Source of the DNA: Lachnospiraceae bacterium
GTDB lineage: Bacteria > Bacillota > Clostridia > Lachnospirales > Lachnospiraceae
Direction: 5' to 3'
NCBI GenBank assembly: GCA_022790615.1
Contig: JAAVXK010000089.1
Span: forward strand, 1-35,415
DNA: 35,415 nucleotides
Shown: positions 1 to 7,157 of the stretch, piece after piece
How positions within the stretch are numbered: the first letter of the stretch is position 1
How the letters are laid out: each line of letters begins with the position of its first letter
The notes under the pieces: generated by a model
Seen by the model: the letters and a program-made list of their open reading frames with translations, nothing else
Database searches by the model: none
Told to the model about the DNA's origin: nothing
Made by a program: the position numbers and the translations under genes

Positions 1-1
1 G

Positions 2-292
2 CAGGCGCAGAGAATGCAGCGCCAGATGGAGGAAAAGACTAAGGAGATTGAGGCGAAAGAATGGGAAGGAACAGCCGGCGGCGGCGCGGTGACAGTGAAA
101 GTTTCAGGTAAGAAAGAAGTAGTTTCAGTAAAACTTACCGAGGAAGTTGTCGACCCTGACGATATAGAAATGCTCGAAGACCTTATAGTTGCCGCTACGA
201 ACGAGGCGTTAAGGCAGATGGAGAGCGAATCGTCAAAAGTTATGGAATCGCTTACCGGGGGACTTGGAATGGGCGGAGGTCTTCCGTTCTAA
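2..292 (+). CDS. YbaB/EbfC family nucleoid-associated protein, 5' end cut by window
   Basis: Small DNA-binding protein of the YbaB/EbfC family, which forms dimers that coat DNA. The reading frame is already open at base 2 (Q-A-Q-R before the first visible Met at 14), so the real start lies outside the window; about 96 residues are seen of a usual 100-115. Visible family marks are the helical QRMQRQMEEKTKEIE segment, the central VTVKVSGKKEVVSVKL strand, the DPDDIEMLEDLI segment and the Gly/Met-rich C-terminus. In Firmicutes this gene normally sits between dnaX and recR. recR is not the next gene here, which is a small departure from the usual order. Family assignment is confident; cellular role is known only from relatives. 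Confidence 0.9.
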   Translation, partial: QAQRMQRQMEEKTKEIEAKEWEGTAGGGAVTVKVSGKKEVVSVKLTEEVVDPDDIEMLEDLIVAATNEALRQMESESSKVMESLTGGLGMGGGLPF

Positions 293-379
293 GGAAACGT
301 TGATGAAGGCGGCGCTTCCTTGTAATTATTTTAAAATTAAAAATATTGCTCTTAATATCATTGATGGGCGGAGGATAAT

Positions 380-838
380 ATGAGTAAGGAACAGTTTATG
401 GAAGGACTCGGAAAAAGTCTTGCAGGAAAAGTGGATGATAATGAATACAGGAGTCAGATGGAATTTTATTCTTCATATATATCTTCCGAGATTGCGGCGG
501 GAAAAAGCGAGGAGGAAGTTGTGTCCGCGCTTGGAGACCCAAGACTTATAGCGAAGACTATACTTCAGACCTATTCGCTTAAAGATGACCCGATTAAAAG
601 ACAGTATAGGGAAAGCAATTCAGGCGCATATGGACGGAATGAAGATGATTATTATGAAAAGCGTGAAGACGGAACCCACAGGGTAAAAAGGATACTTAGG
701 ATTATACTGCTTGTAATAATTATGCTCTCGGTCTTTGCTTTTGTATCCAGGGTTCTTGTTGCCGCCATTCCGTTTTTGCTGACGCTTATTGTTGTATGGA
801 GTATAGTAAGGATCATTTATCAGTTTATGAATCGCTAG
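380..838 (+). CDS. HAAS/DUF1700-like membrane protein
   Basis: 152 residues. Residues 1-70 match the HAAS-type helical domain found in DUF1700 proteins: MSKEQFMEGL, a YSSYI helix, then EEEVVSALGDPRLIAKTIL, whose LGDP turn is the most typical part. A charged linker (about 75-105) follows, then one or two hydrophobic segments (about 107-148) that should sit in the membrane. DUF1700 proteins are often paired with a PadR-type regulator; none is adjacent here. The start at 380 follows a GGAGG at 370-374. The function is unknown; a membrane-linked signalling or envelope-stress role is only an inference from relatives. Confidence 0.75.
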   Translation: MSKEQFMEGLGKSLAGKVDDNEYRSQMEFYSSYISSEIAAGKSEEEVVSALGDPRLIAKTILQTYSLKDDPIKRQYRESNSGAYGRNEDDYYEKREDGTHRVKRILRIILLVIIMLSVFAFVSRVLVAAIPFLLTLIVVWSIVRIIYQFMNR

Positions 839-948
839 AATATTACGCCGCAGTTGTTTTCGTATATTGAAAAATGTTAAACCGACTGAATATTATTAAA
901 AAAACTACGCATACTATGTCTGTAAAAAAATATTCAGGAGGTTTCATT

Positions 949-1152
949 ATGAGTCAGAATAATTATGAGAACAATATGAAAGATTCATCAAGGAACAGCT
1001 CACAGAACAGTTCAAGAAACAGCTCACAGAACAGTTCGCAAAACAGTTCAAGAAACAGTTCACAGAACAGTTCAAGAAACAGCTCGCAGAACAGCTCACG
1101 TAACAGTTCAAGGAATAGTTCACAGAACAGCGCTGAGGATTGCGACAGGTAA
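949..1152 (+). CDS. Asn/Ser/Gln/Arg tetrapeptide-repeat small protein, function unknown
   Basis: 67 residues. The start at 949 is chosen because a perfect AGGAGG lies at 936-941, seven bases upstream; an in-frame ATG at 874 has no such site. After a short head (MSQNNYENNMKDSSR) the protein is almost entirely NSSQ or NSSR units, about eleven in a row (roughly 991-1128), ending NSAEDCDR. The DNA is a 12-bp coding repeat of the type AACAGYTCA+3. There is no signal peptide or membrane segment. A strong intrinsic terminator follows, so it looks like a real single-gene transcript. Low-complexity N/Q/S proteins are, as far as I recall, seen in clostridia, but I know of no defined function and assign none. 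Confidence 0.6.
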   Translation: MSQNNYENNMKDSSRNSSQNSSRNSSQNSSQNSSRNSSQNSSRNSSQNSSRNSSRNSSQNSAEDCDR

Positions 1153-1174
1153 TTCTCCAGACAGTAAAAAACAT

Positions 1175-1218
1175 TGGTCGGCCGGTTGCAGTGTGCAGTC
1201 GGCTGGCTGTGTTTTTTT
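1175..1218 (+). terminator. Intrinsic terminator after the NSS-repeat gene
   Basis: A hairpin of about 13-16 pairs with several G-U wobbles runs 1175-1190 against 1194-1209 with a 3-base loop. A run of seven T follows at 1212-1218. It separates the repeat-protein gene from the rhodanese gene. Confidence 0.75.
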
Positions 1219-1269
1219 GCGAACCCAAAGCAAAACTCCGTCATAAAATACTATTGGGAGGATGCTGCG

Positions 1270-1599
1270 ATGGATATTGATTTGTTAAGTGGGAATACGC
1301 TTAGGAAACTTATGAAAGAAAAACCCGTATATCTTGTGGATGTCAGGACGCGCGAAGAGTATATGAAAAGGCATATATGCGGAGCGGTCAACATTCCGTC
1401 GGAAGAAATAGAGGAGATGGAGTGTAATGATTTGTCTCTTATTAAGCGATTTGCAGACATGAGAAAATGCGGTTTTAAGATTGTGTTTTACTGCAGGAGC
1501 GGTAACAGGAGCATGTTATGCGCCAAAATACTAAAAGAGCGCGGGATAAACTGTGCAAGCCTGTATGGGGGAATAGAAGAATTTATGATTGACGAATAG
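1270..1599 (+). CDS. Single-domain rhodanese-like protein
   Basis: 109 residues forming one rhodanese domain. Visible marks are the VYLVDVRTREEYMKRHI motif with GAVNIP after it, and the active-site loop CRSGNRS (about residues 77-83) with its catalytic Cys. The C-terminus has the usual LYGGIEEF. Rhodaneses carry sulfur as a Cys persulfide; the physiological acceptor cannot be told from sequence. The start at 1270 is preceded by GGGAGG (about 1256-1261). It is flanked by a terminator upstream and is probably cytoplasmic. Confidence 0.88.
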   Translation: MDIDLLSGNTLRKLMKEKPVYLVDVRTREEYMKRHICGAVNIPSEEIEEMECNDLSLIKRFADMRKCGFKIVFYCRSGNRSMLCAKILKERGINCASLYGGIEEFMIDE

Positions 1600-1674
1600 A
1601 CGAATATAGAATACTATAAAACATAGAATCAAACATCATAAAATATGAGAAAATAATATAATGTGGAGAAATAC

Positions 1675-2823
1675 ATGCAGGAGTATGAATGGATAGCGCC
1701 GTGTCATTTTGGCACGGAGGCAGTATGCAAAAGGGAGATAATCAAACTTGGTTATAAGATTACCGAAGTCGAGGATGGAAAGGTGACATTTAGCGGAGGA
1801 ATCGACGCAATGTGCAGGGCGAACATGTTTTTGAGAACGGCTGAGAGGATTCTGCTTAAAATAGCGTCGTTTGAGGCGGTTACATATGACGAGCTGTTTG
1901 AAAAGACAAAAAGCATTCCGTGGGAAGAGTTCCTCCCGCGTCAAGGAAGATTCTGGGTTAAAAAGGCCAACTCGGTTAAGAGTAAGCTTTTTAGTCCGTC
2001 CGATATACAGTCGATAATGAAAAAGGCAATGGTTGAGAGGATGAAGCTTCATTACCATGTAAGCTGGTTTCCGGAAGATGGCGAAGATTACCCCCTCAGA
2101 GTTACTATAATCAAAGACAAGGTTACAATAGGGCTTGACACGACGGGAACTTCCCTTCACAAGAGGGGGTACAGAAAATGGACTGTTAAGGCGCCCGTTA
2201 CCGAGACGCTTGCGGCGGCGCTGATAATGCTGACGCCGTGGAAATGGGACAGATACCTGATTGACCCGTTCTGTGGCAGCGGGACAATCCCTATTGAGGC
2301 GGCCATGATTGGCGCTAATATAGCGCCGGGAATGAACAGGGATTTTTTGTCCGAAAATTGGACGGGTATCCGAACAGGTTTTGCTTATAAAAGAGCCCTT
2401 GAGGAGGCGCGAGATGTAATAAAACGTGATAACCCATGCGTAATACAGGGTTATGATATCGACGGGGAATGTATAAGGATGGCTATGGCCAATGCAAAGC
2501 TTGCGGGAGTTGACGACTGCATACATTTTCAGAGGAAGCCCTTAAGGGAACTGAGCAGCCACAAAAAATATGGTTTTATTATCACAAACCCGCCGTATGG
2601 GGAACGGCTTGAGGACATTGACGGCGTTAAAAAGATATATTCGGAGATGGGTGAAGTATTTTGCAACTTTGAGACATGGTCCAAGTATATTATAACTGCA
2701 TTCGACGGGGCTGAGCGATGTATTGGCAAAAAGGCGGACAAGAACCGTAAGCTGTACAATGGAATGATAAAGACTTATTTTTTGCAGTATATTGGGCCGA
2801 AGCCTGTTAATAACAGAAGTTAA
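1675..2823 (+). CDS. THUMP-domain 23S rRNA (guanine-N2) methyltransferase, RlmL/YpsC-like
   Basis: 382 residues. The N-terminal half (EWIAPCHFGTEAVCKREI...) is the ferredoxin-like plus THUMP RNA-binding part. The C-terminal half is a Rossmann methyltransferase with the SAM-binding motif DPFCGSGTIPIEAA and the catalytic motif TNPPYGERL typical of N2-guanine methyltransferases. E. coli RlmL modifies G2445 of 23S rRNA; B. subtilis YpsC is the nearest type. The length fits YpsC rather than the RlmL-RlmK fusion. The ATG at 1675 is preferred because GGAG sits at 1665-1668; a GTG at 1663 in the same frame would add four residues. The family is clear; the exact target base is inferred. Confidence 0.88.
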   Translation: MQEYEWIAPCHFGTEAVCKREIIKLGYKITEVEDGKVTFSGGIDAMCRANMFLRTAERILLKIASFEAVTYDELFEKTKSIPWEEFLPRQGRFWVKKANSVKSKLFSPSDIQSIMKKAMVERMKLHYHVSWFPEDGEDYPLRVTIIKDKVTIGLDTTGTSLHKRGYRKWTVKAPVTETLAAALIMLTPWKWDRYLIDPFCGSGTIPIEAAMIGANIAPGMNRDFLSENWTGIRTGFAYKRALEEARDVIKRDNPCVIQGYDIDGECIRMAMANAKLAGVDDCIHFQRKPLRELSSHKKYGFIITNPPYGERLEDIDGVKKIYSEMGEVFCNFETWSKYIITAFDGAERCIGKKADKNRKLYNGMIKTYFLQYIGPKPVNNRS

Positions 2824-2852
2824 TGCATGAAAACAATGGGAAACCTCAAGTG

Positions 2853-3000
2853 TAAGCAAAGGTAATAAGAATTATAAGGGGAAACTTGGGGATAAGCAAA
2901 GGTTAGATTTAAAGGAGAAGCTGGGGGATAAGCAAAGGGAAGTACCAAAGGAGGAACCAAAAGGAGAACCAGGGAGAGGCAAAGGGAAGTACCGGAGGAA
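2853..3000 (+). repeat. Purine-rich degenerate repeats upstream of the amidase gene
   Basis: The decamer TAAGCAAAGG occurs three times (2853-2862, 2893-2902, 2929-2938). GGGAAGTACC occurs twice (about 2937-2946 and 2984-2993), and GGAACC/GGAGAACC units lie between them. The + strand is strongly purine-biased. The frame of the downstream amidase gene stays open through the whole block (stop at 2828-2830) but shows no ATG, GTG or TTG before 3032. Confidence 0.55.
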
Positions 3001-3031
3001 GAACCGATGGAATACCGGAAAGAAGCAGTGG

Positions 3032-4207
3032 ATGAGAAAAGGACAGCTGAGAAATTTTGTATTGGCCGGCGTAGGTATAATGCTGTTTATCGCAGTGTTT
3101 GCGTTATTATATTTTACCGGTATTCTGCCGTATTGGGGAATGCCGGCGCATGAATACGCGGTACCGGCCGAGGTAAGGGCCGGCAGCGCAGAACGCGGCG
3201 AGTATGCCGATAATAGTGAGAACAATGTCGGCGGGCATGAAATAACAGGGACTTCTGAAGAACAGACGGATTTTGATTCAACCGGTGAAGATTCGGCTGA
3301 TTATAATGCCTTACGCATAATTGTCCCGAAAGTTTCGAGCAGAAGCACGATGGAACTGGAGGACGTATATATGAATAGACAGCTGCGTCTTACGGTGGGT
3401 AATTCGGTATGCGGCGCATACAAAAAAAATATGATATTGTCTGACAATTATGTGGTAAAAGATATTCATATAAAGGACATAATTTCTGACGGGGGAGAGT
3501 TTGTAAGTACGGTAATAACCCTTGACCTTGACGGAGTATATGAATACAGGCTGCATGAGGAGAATGCCCAATATATTATAGAACTGTTTGATATACATTC
3601 GGTATATGACAAAGTAATAGTAATAGACGCGGGACACGGCGGAGGAGATACCGGGTGCGGCACAAGAGATTTGCAACACTATGAAAAAGATATTACGCTT
3701 TCTGTTGTAAAATTATTGAAAGAAAAGCTTGACGCAACGGATATCAAAGTATATTATACGCGTCTCGCGGATGAGACCGTATATCTGAAACCCAGGGTGA
3801 ACATAGCGAATGACGTTAAAGCCGATATGTTTATCAGTATACACTGCAACTATTATGACCGATACTGGGTAGGCGGCGTTAACGGAGCGGAGGCGCTGTA
3901 TTCATCAAGAATAAAAACATTAAAATCTGCGAACAGGCGGCTTGCGGGTTTGATGCTCGATAATTTGACCAAAACGGCGTCAATCAGGAAAAGAAGCGTC
4001 ATAAACAGAAAGAAAGAGATTTTTATTCTCAAAAAAAGCCGCGTTCCTGCAACGATAGTAGAGATGGCTTATCTGTCGGATATAAATGATACGAAGTATA
4101 TGGTTAATGCTAAAAAGAGGAAGAAGGTAGTTGACGGACTGTATAATGGTATTGTTGAGGCGTATAAGCAAATGTATGGAAAGACGGTTTTGGAATCGAG
4201 TGAATAG
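3032..4207 (+). CDS. Membrane-anchored N-acetylmuramoyl-L-alanine amidase (Amidase_3)
   Basis: 391 residues. An N-terminal hydrophobic segment (about residues 8-30) acts as membrane anchor or uncleaved signal. An acidic, low-complexity stretch (about 45-90) and an AMIN-like beta region (about 95-190) precede the catalytic domain (about 193-380). The zinc-amidase signatures are IDAGHGGGDTG (His near 202), a Glu in HYEKDITL, SIHCN (second His) and VEMAYLSD (catalytic Glu). It cleaves the amide between MurNAc and the peptide stem outside the membrane. The ATG at 3032 has only a weak ribosome site, and the frame is open for about 200 bases upstream without a normal start (see findings). Family confident; start less so. 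Confidence 0.87.
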   Translation: MRKGQLRNFVLAGVGIMLFIAVFALLYFTGILPYWGMPAHEYAVPAEVRAGSAERGEYADNSENNVGGHEITGTSEEQTDFDSTGEDSADYNALRIIVPKVSSRSTMELEDVYMNRQLRLTVGNSVCGAYKKNMILSDNYVVKDIHIKDIISDGGEFVSTVITLDLDGVYEYRLHEENAQYIIELFDIHSVYDKVIVIDAGHGGGDTGCGTRDLQHYEKDITLSVVKLLKEKLDATDIKVYYTRLADETVYLKPRVNIANDVKADMFISIHCNYYDRYWVGGVNGAEALYSSRIKTLKSANRRLAGLMLDNLTKTASIRKRSVINRKKEIFILKKSRVPATIVEMAYLSDINDTKYMVNAKKRKKVVDGLYNGIVEAYKQMYGKTVLESSE

Positions 4208-4243
4208 ACCGGATGAATTTGTATGATGGGAGATACTTTAACA

Positions 4244-4858
4244 ATGAAAATTAAAAAAATCATATTTGCCACGGGAAACGAGGGCAAGATGAATGAAATA
4301 AAAGAAATTATGAAAGATTTTACCGAAAAGAACGAAATAATATTGATGTCATTAAAAGAGGCGGGCGTTGACGCTGCTATTATTGAGGATGGAAACACCT
4401 TTGAGGAGAATGCCCTGATAAAAGCGAGGGCCATAGCGGGACTTACGGACGCCGTCGTTATGGCTGATGATTCCGGTCTTGAGGTTGACTATCTGGACAA
4501 GGCGCCGGGAATATATTCGGCCAGGTTTCTTGGAGAAGATACGTCTTATGATGTGAAAAACGCGTACATACTTGAGAAGCTGGAAGGGGTTGAAGATGAA
4601 AAAAGAAGCGCGAGGTTTGTGTGTGCAATTGCCTGCGTATTTCCGGACGGACGGGAACTGTGCGTCAAGGGAACGATTGAGGGCAGAATTGATTATGAGA
4701 TAAAGGGATGTAACGGATTCGGATACGACCCTATATTTTATGTTCCGGAATACGGCTGTACAACGGCGCAGATGCCTGAAGAAAAGAAAAATGAGGTAAG
4801 CCACAGGGGAAGGGCGCTCGCCGCGATGATGGATGAGCTTGAAAAATACAACCGTTAA
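4244..4858 (+). CDS. rdgB: RdgB/HAM1 non-canonical purine NTP pyrophosphatase
   Basis: 204 residues, normal for the family. It hydrolyses ITP, dITP and XTP to the monophosphates, keeping deaminated purines out of nucleic acids. Family marks are IIFATGNEGKMNEI at the N-terminus, ADDSGLEVDYLDKAPGIYSAR in the middle, GCNGFGYDPIFYVPE, and SHRGRALAAM near the end. The start at 4244 (MKIKKIIFATGN) fits the family and has GGGAG at 4228-4232. An ATG at 4223 in the same frame would add seven residues but has no good ribosome site. It follows the amidase gene by 36 bases and is probably cotranscribed. Confidence 0.92.
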   Translation: MKIKKIIFATGNEGKMNEIKEIMKDFTEKNEIILMSLKEAGVDAAIIEDGNTFEENALIKARAIAGLTDAVVMADDSGLEVDYLDKAPGIYSARFLGEDTSYDVKNAYILEKLEGVEDEKRSARFVCAIACVFPDGRELCVKGTIEGRIDYEIKGCNGFGYDPIFYVPEYGCTTAQMPEEKKNEVSHRGRALAAMMDELEKYNR

Positions 4859-4919
4859 AGTGAAAATGTGAGCAAACTATTATTGACTAAAAAGAATGTA
4901 TCAGAGAGGAAATTGTTTA

Positions 4920-5402
4920 ATGTTAGGAAAATATCTAATTATATTTTTTATTTCAATGGTACCGTTAATTGAGTTAAGAGGCGCGCTGCCCGTGGCAGTG
5001 GCTATGGGCGACGATGTATCCGTTGCTCTGTCGTTTGTAATCTGCATTGTGGGAAATATGATACCAGTTCCGTTTATATTTTTCTTTGCGAGGAAGGTGC
5101 TTGAATGGGGCGCGGACAAAAAGTATATCGGAAAGTTTTTTTCGTTCTGTCTTGAGAAAGGCCATAAGGGCGGCGATAAATTAAAGAAAAAAGCGGGAAA
5201 GGGACTGTTTTGGGCGCTTCTTTTATTTGTCGGAATACCGCTTCCCGGAACCGGGGCGTGGACCGGAACGCTTGCCGCCAGTATTCTTGACATGGATTTT
5301 AAGAGAAGCGTAATCGCCGTTGTCGCCGGCGTACTTTTGGCCGGAGTAATTATGGTTGTCCTAAGCTTTTTCGTGGAGGGCGGAATTAAGGCTGTAATAT
5401 AG
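4920..5402 (+). CDS. Sm_multidrug_ex (COG2426) family membrane protein
   Basis: 160 residues, mostly hydrophobic, with about four membrane segments. The family is recognised from the N-terminal ISMVPLIELRGALPVA, the PVPFIFFFARKV segment and the GIPLPGTGAWTGTLAA loop. Despite the family name (small multidrug export), transport activity is poorly established and is not claimed here. The start at 4920 follows GAGAGGA (4904-4910) with a nine-base gap; an in-frame ATG at 4896 lies before this site and would add eight residues. Confidence 0.82.
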   Translation: MLGKYLIIFFISMVPLIELRGALPVAVAMGDDVSVALSFVICIVGNMIPVPFIFFFARKVLEWGADKKYIGKFFSFCLEKGHKGGDKLKKKAGKGLFWALLLFVGIPLPGTGAWTGTLAASILDMDFKRSVIAVVAGVLLAGVIMVVLSFFVEGGIKAVI

Positions 5403-5552
5403 CCGGCATGGTTAACGCATATGTACTGTGCTGTTAAGCGGATGCAAGTATATGCCGTATTATAATGATGTATGTCTTGGAAAATGCAGCGTCTGTCAGC
5501 CTGGATATCATTGTTGCAGCGTCCGGCTGATGTTCGTGGAAATGAGGATGGT

Positions 5553-6704
5553 ATGAAGAATATAGAAGATGAAAAAAAGGGCGGCATTATCTATGTTAAG
5601 ATACTTGTCAATTACCTGCTTGCAATATCGGTTGTTTTATTATTTCTGATTGCAGTGCCGAAAGCGCTTGGGTTTATGTGGCCGTTTGTCGTCGGGTGGA
5701 TTATAGCGCTAATCGCAAACCCGCTGGTACATTTTCTTGAGAGAAAAATAAAAATAGCCAGAAAACACGGTACGGCTATTTTTATAGTTTTGGTGCTTGC
5801 TCTCGTAATCGGTATATTATATCTGCTTACATATATACTTATAAAACAGGGCGTAAGTTTTGCAAAGAATTTTCCTGATATGTATGCATCCCTGTCGGAT
5901 ACCGTCATGGACGCCATTAACGGCATTCGGGAAAAGTATACGATTCTGCCTGACAAGACCAGGGTATTCATTGATAATTTCGTTGACCATTTAGGAACCT
6001 TTGTAAACAGGTTTATTACGGACATGATTGACAATACGAAGTTTTCAATTGACGACGGCGTATATATCGTAAAAGGTGTTGCCGAGGGTCTTCTTATGAC
6101 GGTAATTACCATATTATTGTCGTATTTCCTGACGGCCGACCATGATAAGATAACTGCATTTTGCAGGGAGAAAATGCCGGAAGGGATTAAGAAAGGCTAC
6201 GCTACTATATCGCGCTGCATAATATCGGCTTTCGGCGGATATTTTAAGGCACAATTTAAGATAATGTGCGTTGTCTTTGCAATCCTGGCGATAGGGCTGC
6301 TTTGCATGGGAATTAACTATGCGCTCCTGTTTGCATTTATAATAGCGTTTGTTGACTTTCTGCCGGTGTTTGGCGCGGGGGCGATCATGTGGCCGTGGTG
6401 CGTTATAGAGATAATTTCGGGAAGATATGTCAGCGCCATATTATTATTTGTTTTGTATATAATATGTCAGGGCATCAGGCAGTTCATGCAGCCTAAGATG
6501 GTGGGAGACTGTATTGGAATGAGCCCGCTCACTACGTTATTCTTTATGTTTGTAGGTTACAGAATGGCCGGAGTTATGGGTATGATAATAGGTATACCGG
6601 TCGGAATGATAATACTGAGCTTTTACCGCGAGGGTGTTTTTGACAATCTTATACGCGGTGCAAAGATTGCGATTGGCGCGTTTAATAATTGGAGGAAGTT
6701 TTAA
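5553..6704 (+). CDS. YtvI-like / AI-2E family (PF01594) integral membrane protein
   Basis: 383 residues. Several hydrophobic segments match the PF01594 layout: two or three N-terminal helices (about 15-75), a long amphipathic middle (about 90-180), then a block of C-terminal helices. The late sequence QFMQPKMVGDCIGMSPLTTLF and the GVMGMIIGIPVG segment are characteristic. Spore formers carry one paralog, YtvI, as a sporulation membrane protein, and this is the closest type by eye. The start at 5553 is preceded by GAGG at 5544-5547; an upstream ATG at 5472 would add 27 residues not typical for the family. The AI-2 transport name should not be taken literally. Confidence 0.8.
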   Translation: MKNIEDEKKGGIIYVKILVNYLLAISVVLLFLIAVPKALGFMWPFVVGWIIALIANPLVHFLERKIKIARKHGTAIFIVLVLALVIGILYLLTYILIKQGVSFAKNFPDMYASLSDTVMDAINGIREKYTILPDKTRVFIDNFVDHLGTFVNRFITDMIDNTKFSIDDGVYIVKGVAEGLLMTVITILLSYFLTADHDKITAFCREKMPEGIKKGYATISRCIISAFGGYFKAQFKIMCVVFAILAIGLLCMGINYALLFAFIIAFVDFLPVFGAGAIMWPWCVIEIISGRYVSAILLFVLYIICQGIRQFMQPKMVGDCIGMSPLTTLFFMFVGYRMAGVMGMIIGIPVGMIILSFYREGVFDNLIRGAKIAIGAFNNWRKF

Positions 6705-6768
6705 AGTCCGCGCGAATGATATCTTTACAAGAAAAAATGAGAAAAATGAAATTTATTATAAAAAGATA

Positions 6769-6797
6769 TTGACAAATGGTTATATTATTACTATAAT
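6769..6797 (+). promoter_or_regulatory. Consensus sigma-A promoter for the tRNA genes
   Basis: TTGACA at 6769-6774 and TATAAT at 6792-6797 are separated by exactly 17 bases, a perfect consensus as expected for stable RNA genes. The tRNA-Val gene begins about 60 bases downstream. Confidence 0.9.
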
Positions 6798-6856
6798 AAG
6801 CTAGTGTCAGTCAGAGATAGTCATTGAGAGAATCAAGGCTGACAATTTTATGAAAT

Positions 6857-6929
6857 GGGATCTTAGCTCAGCTGGGAGAGCATCTGCCTTACAAGCAGAG
6901 GGTCACAGGTTCGAGCCCTGTAGGTCCCA
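6857..6929 (+). tRNA. tRNA-Val (anticodon TAC)
   Basis: A 73-nt cloverleaf. The acceptor stem GGGATCT pairs with AGGTCCC (one T-G), the D-arm carries AGCTCAGCTGGGAGAGC, the anticodon loop CTTACAA reads TAC, and the T-arm has GGTTCGAGCC. The discriminator base is A, and CCA is not encoded. Confidence 0.95.
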
Positions 6930-6930
6930 T

Positions 6931-6965
6931 TAAAAGTCTTTTGGACACGTTCCGAAAGACTTTTA
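6931..6965 (+). other. Perfect-stem hairpin between the two tRNA genes
   Basis: TAAAAGTCTTT (6931-6941) pairs exactly with AAAGACTTTTA (6955-6965), and four more pairs (one T-G) continue inward to a five-base loop. It fills the whole spacer between the tRNAs and ends in TTTTAT. It could be a partial terminator or an RNA-processing element. Confidence 0.6.
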
Positions 6966-6968
6966 TAT

Positions 6969-7042
6969 GGCGAGATAGCTCAGTTGGCTAGAGCATGCGG
7001 TTCATACCCGCAGTGTCGGGGGTTCGAATCCCTTTCTCGCTA
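6969..7042 (+). tRNA. tRNA-Met (anticodon CAT)
   Basis: A 74-nt cloverleaf. GGCGAGA pairs with TCTCGCT with a G-T at the first position, the D-arm is AGCTCAGTTGGCTAGAGC, the anticodon loop TTCATAC reads CAT, and the T-arm has GGTTCGAATCC. The G1-T72 pair and overall form suggest elongator Met rather than initiator; an Ile-lysidine tRNA is possible but less likely. Confidence 0.93.
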
Positions 7043-7044
7043 CT

Positions 7045-7083
7045 AAAAAACTCCGTTCCTTACGATTTGGAACGGAGTTTTTT
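7045..7083. terminator. Bidirectional intrinsic terminator
   Basis: CTCCGTTCC (7051-7059) pairs with GGAACGGAG (7069-7077). It is flanked by six A before and six T after, so it can work on both strands: after tRNA-Met on + and after the deacetylase gene on -. Confidence 0.88.
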
Positions 7084-7157
7084 GTGAGCCTGTTTTAAAA
7101 TAAACGATTGTCCGAGGCTGCGCTTTTCGGGCAGTCGTTTGTTTGTACAGGCGCGGA

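Noticed and set aside
155-162. GACGATAT, a sigma-D-like -10
   Set aside because: It lies inside the YbaB coding sequence without a following gene start at the right distance; chance match.
300-345. Weak hairpin after the YbaB gene (AAGGAAACG with CGCTTCCTT)
   Set aside because: The stem has a mismatch and a 13-base loop with only a loose T-rich tail; not enough to call a terminator.
991-1128. Possible CRISPR-like array
   Set aside because: The repeat unit is 12 bp, continuous and in frame with no spacers; it is a coding repeat.
947-1244. Minus-strand Cys/Leu-rich repeat frames opposite the NSS-repeat gene
   Set aside because: They are mirror readings of the 12-bp coding repeat; only the plus frame has an AGGAGG and terminator.
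1636-2526. 296-codon open frame on the minus strand
   Set aside because: It lies opposite the well-supported rRNA methyltransferase gene, has no ribosome site and the translation is unlike any protein.
4901-5587. 228-codon minus-strand frame
   Set aside because: Opposite a clear membrane-protein gene and across its end; no start signal.
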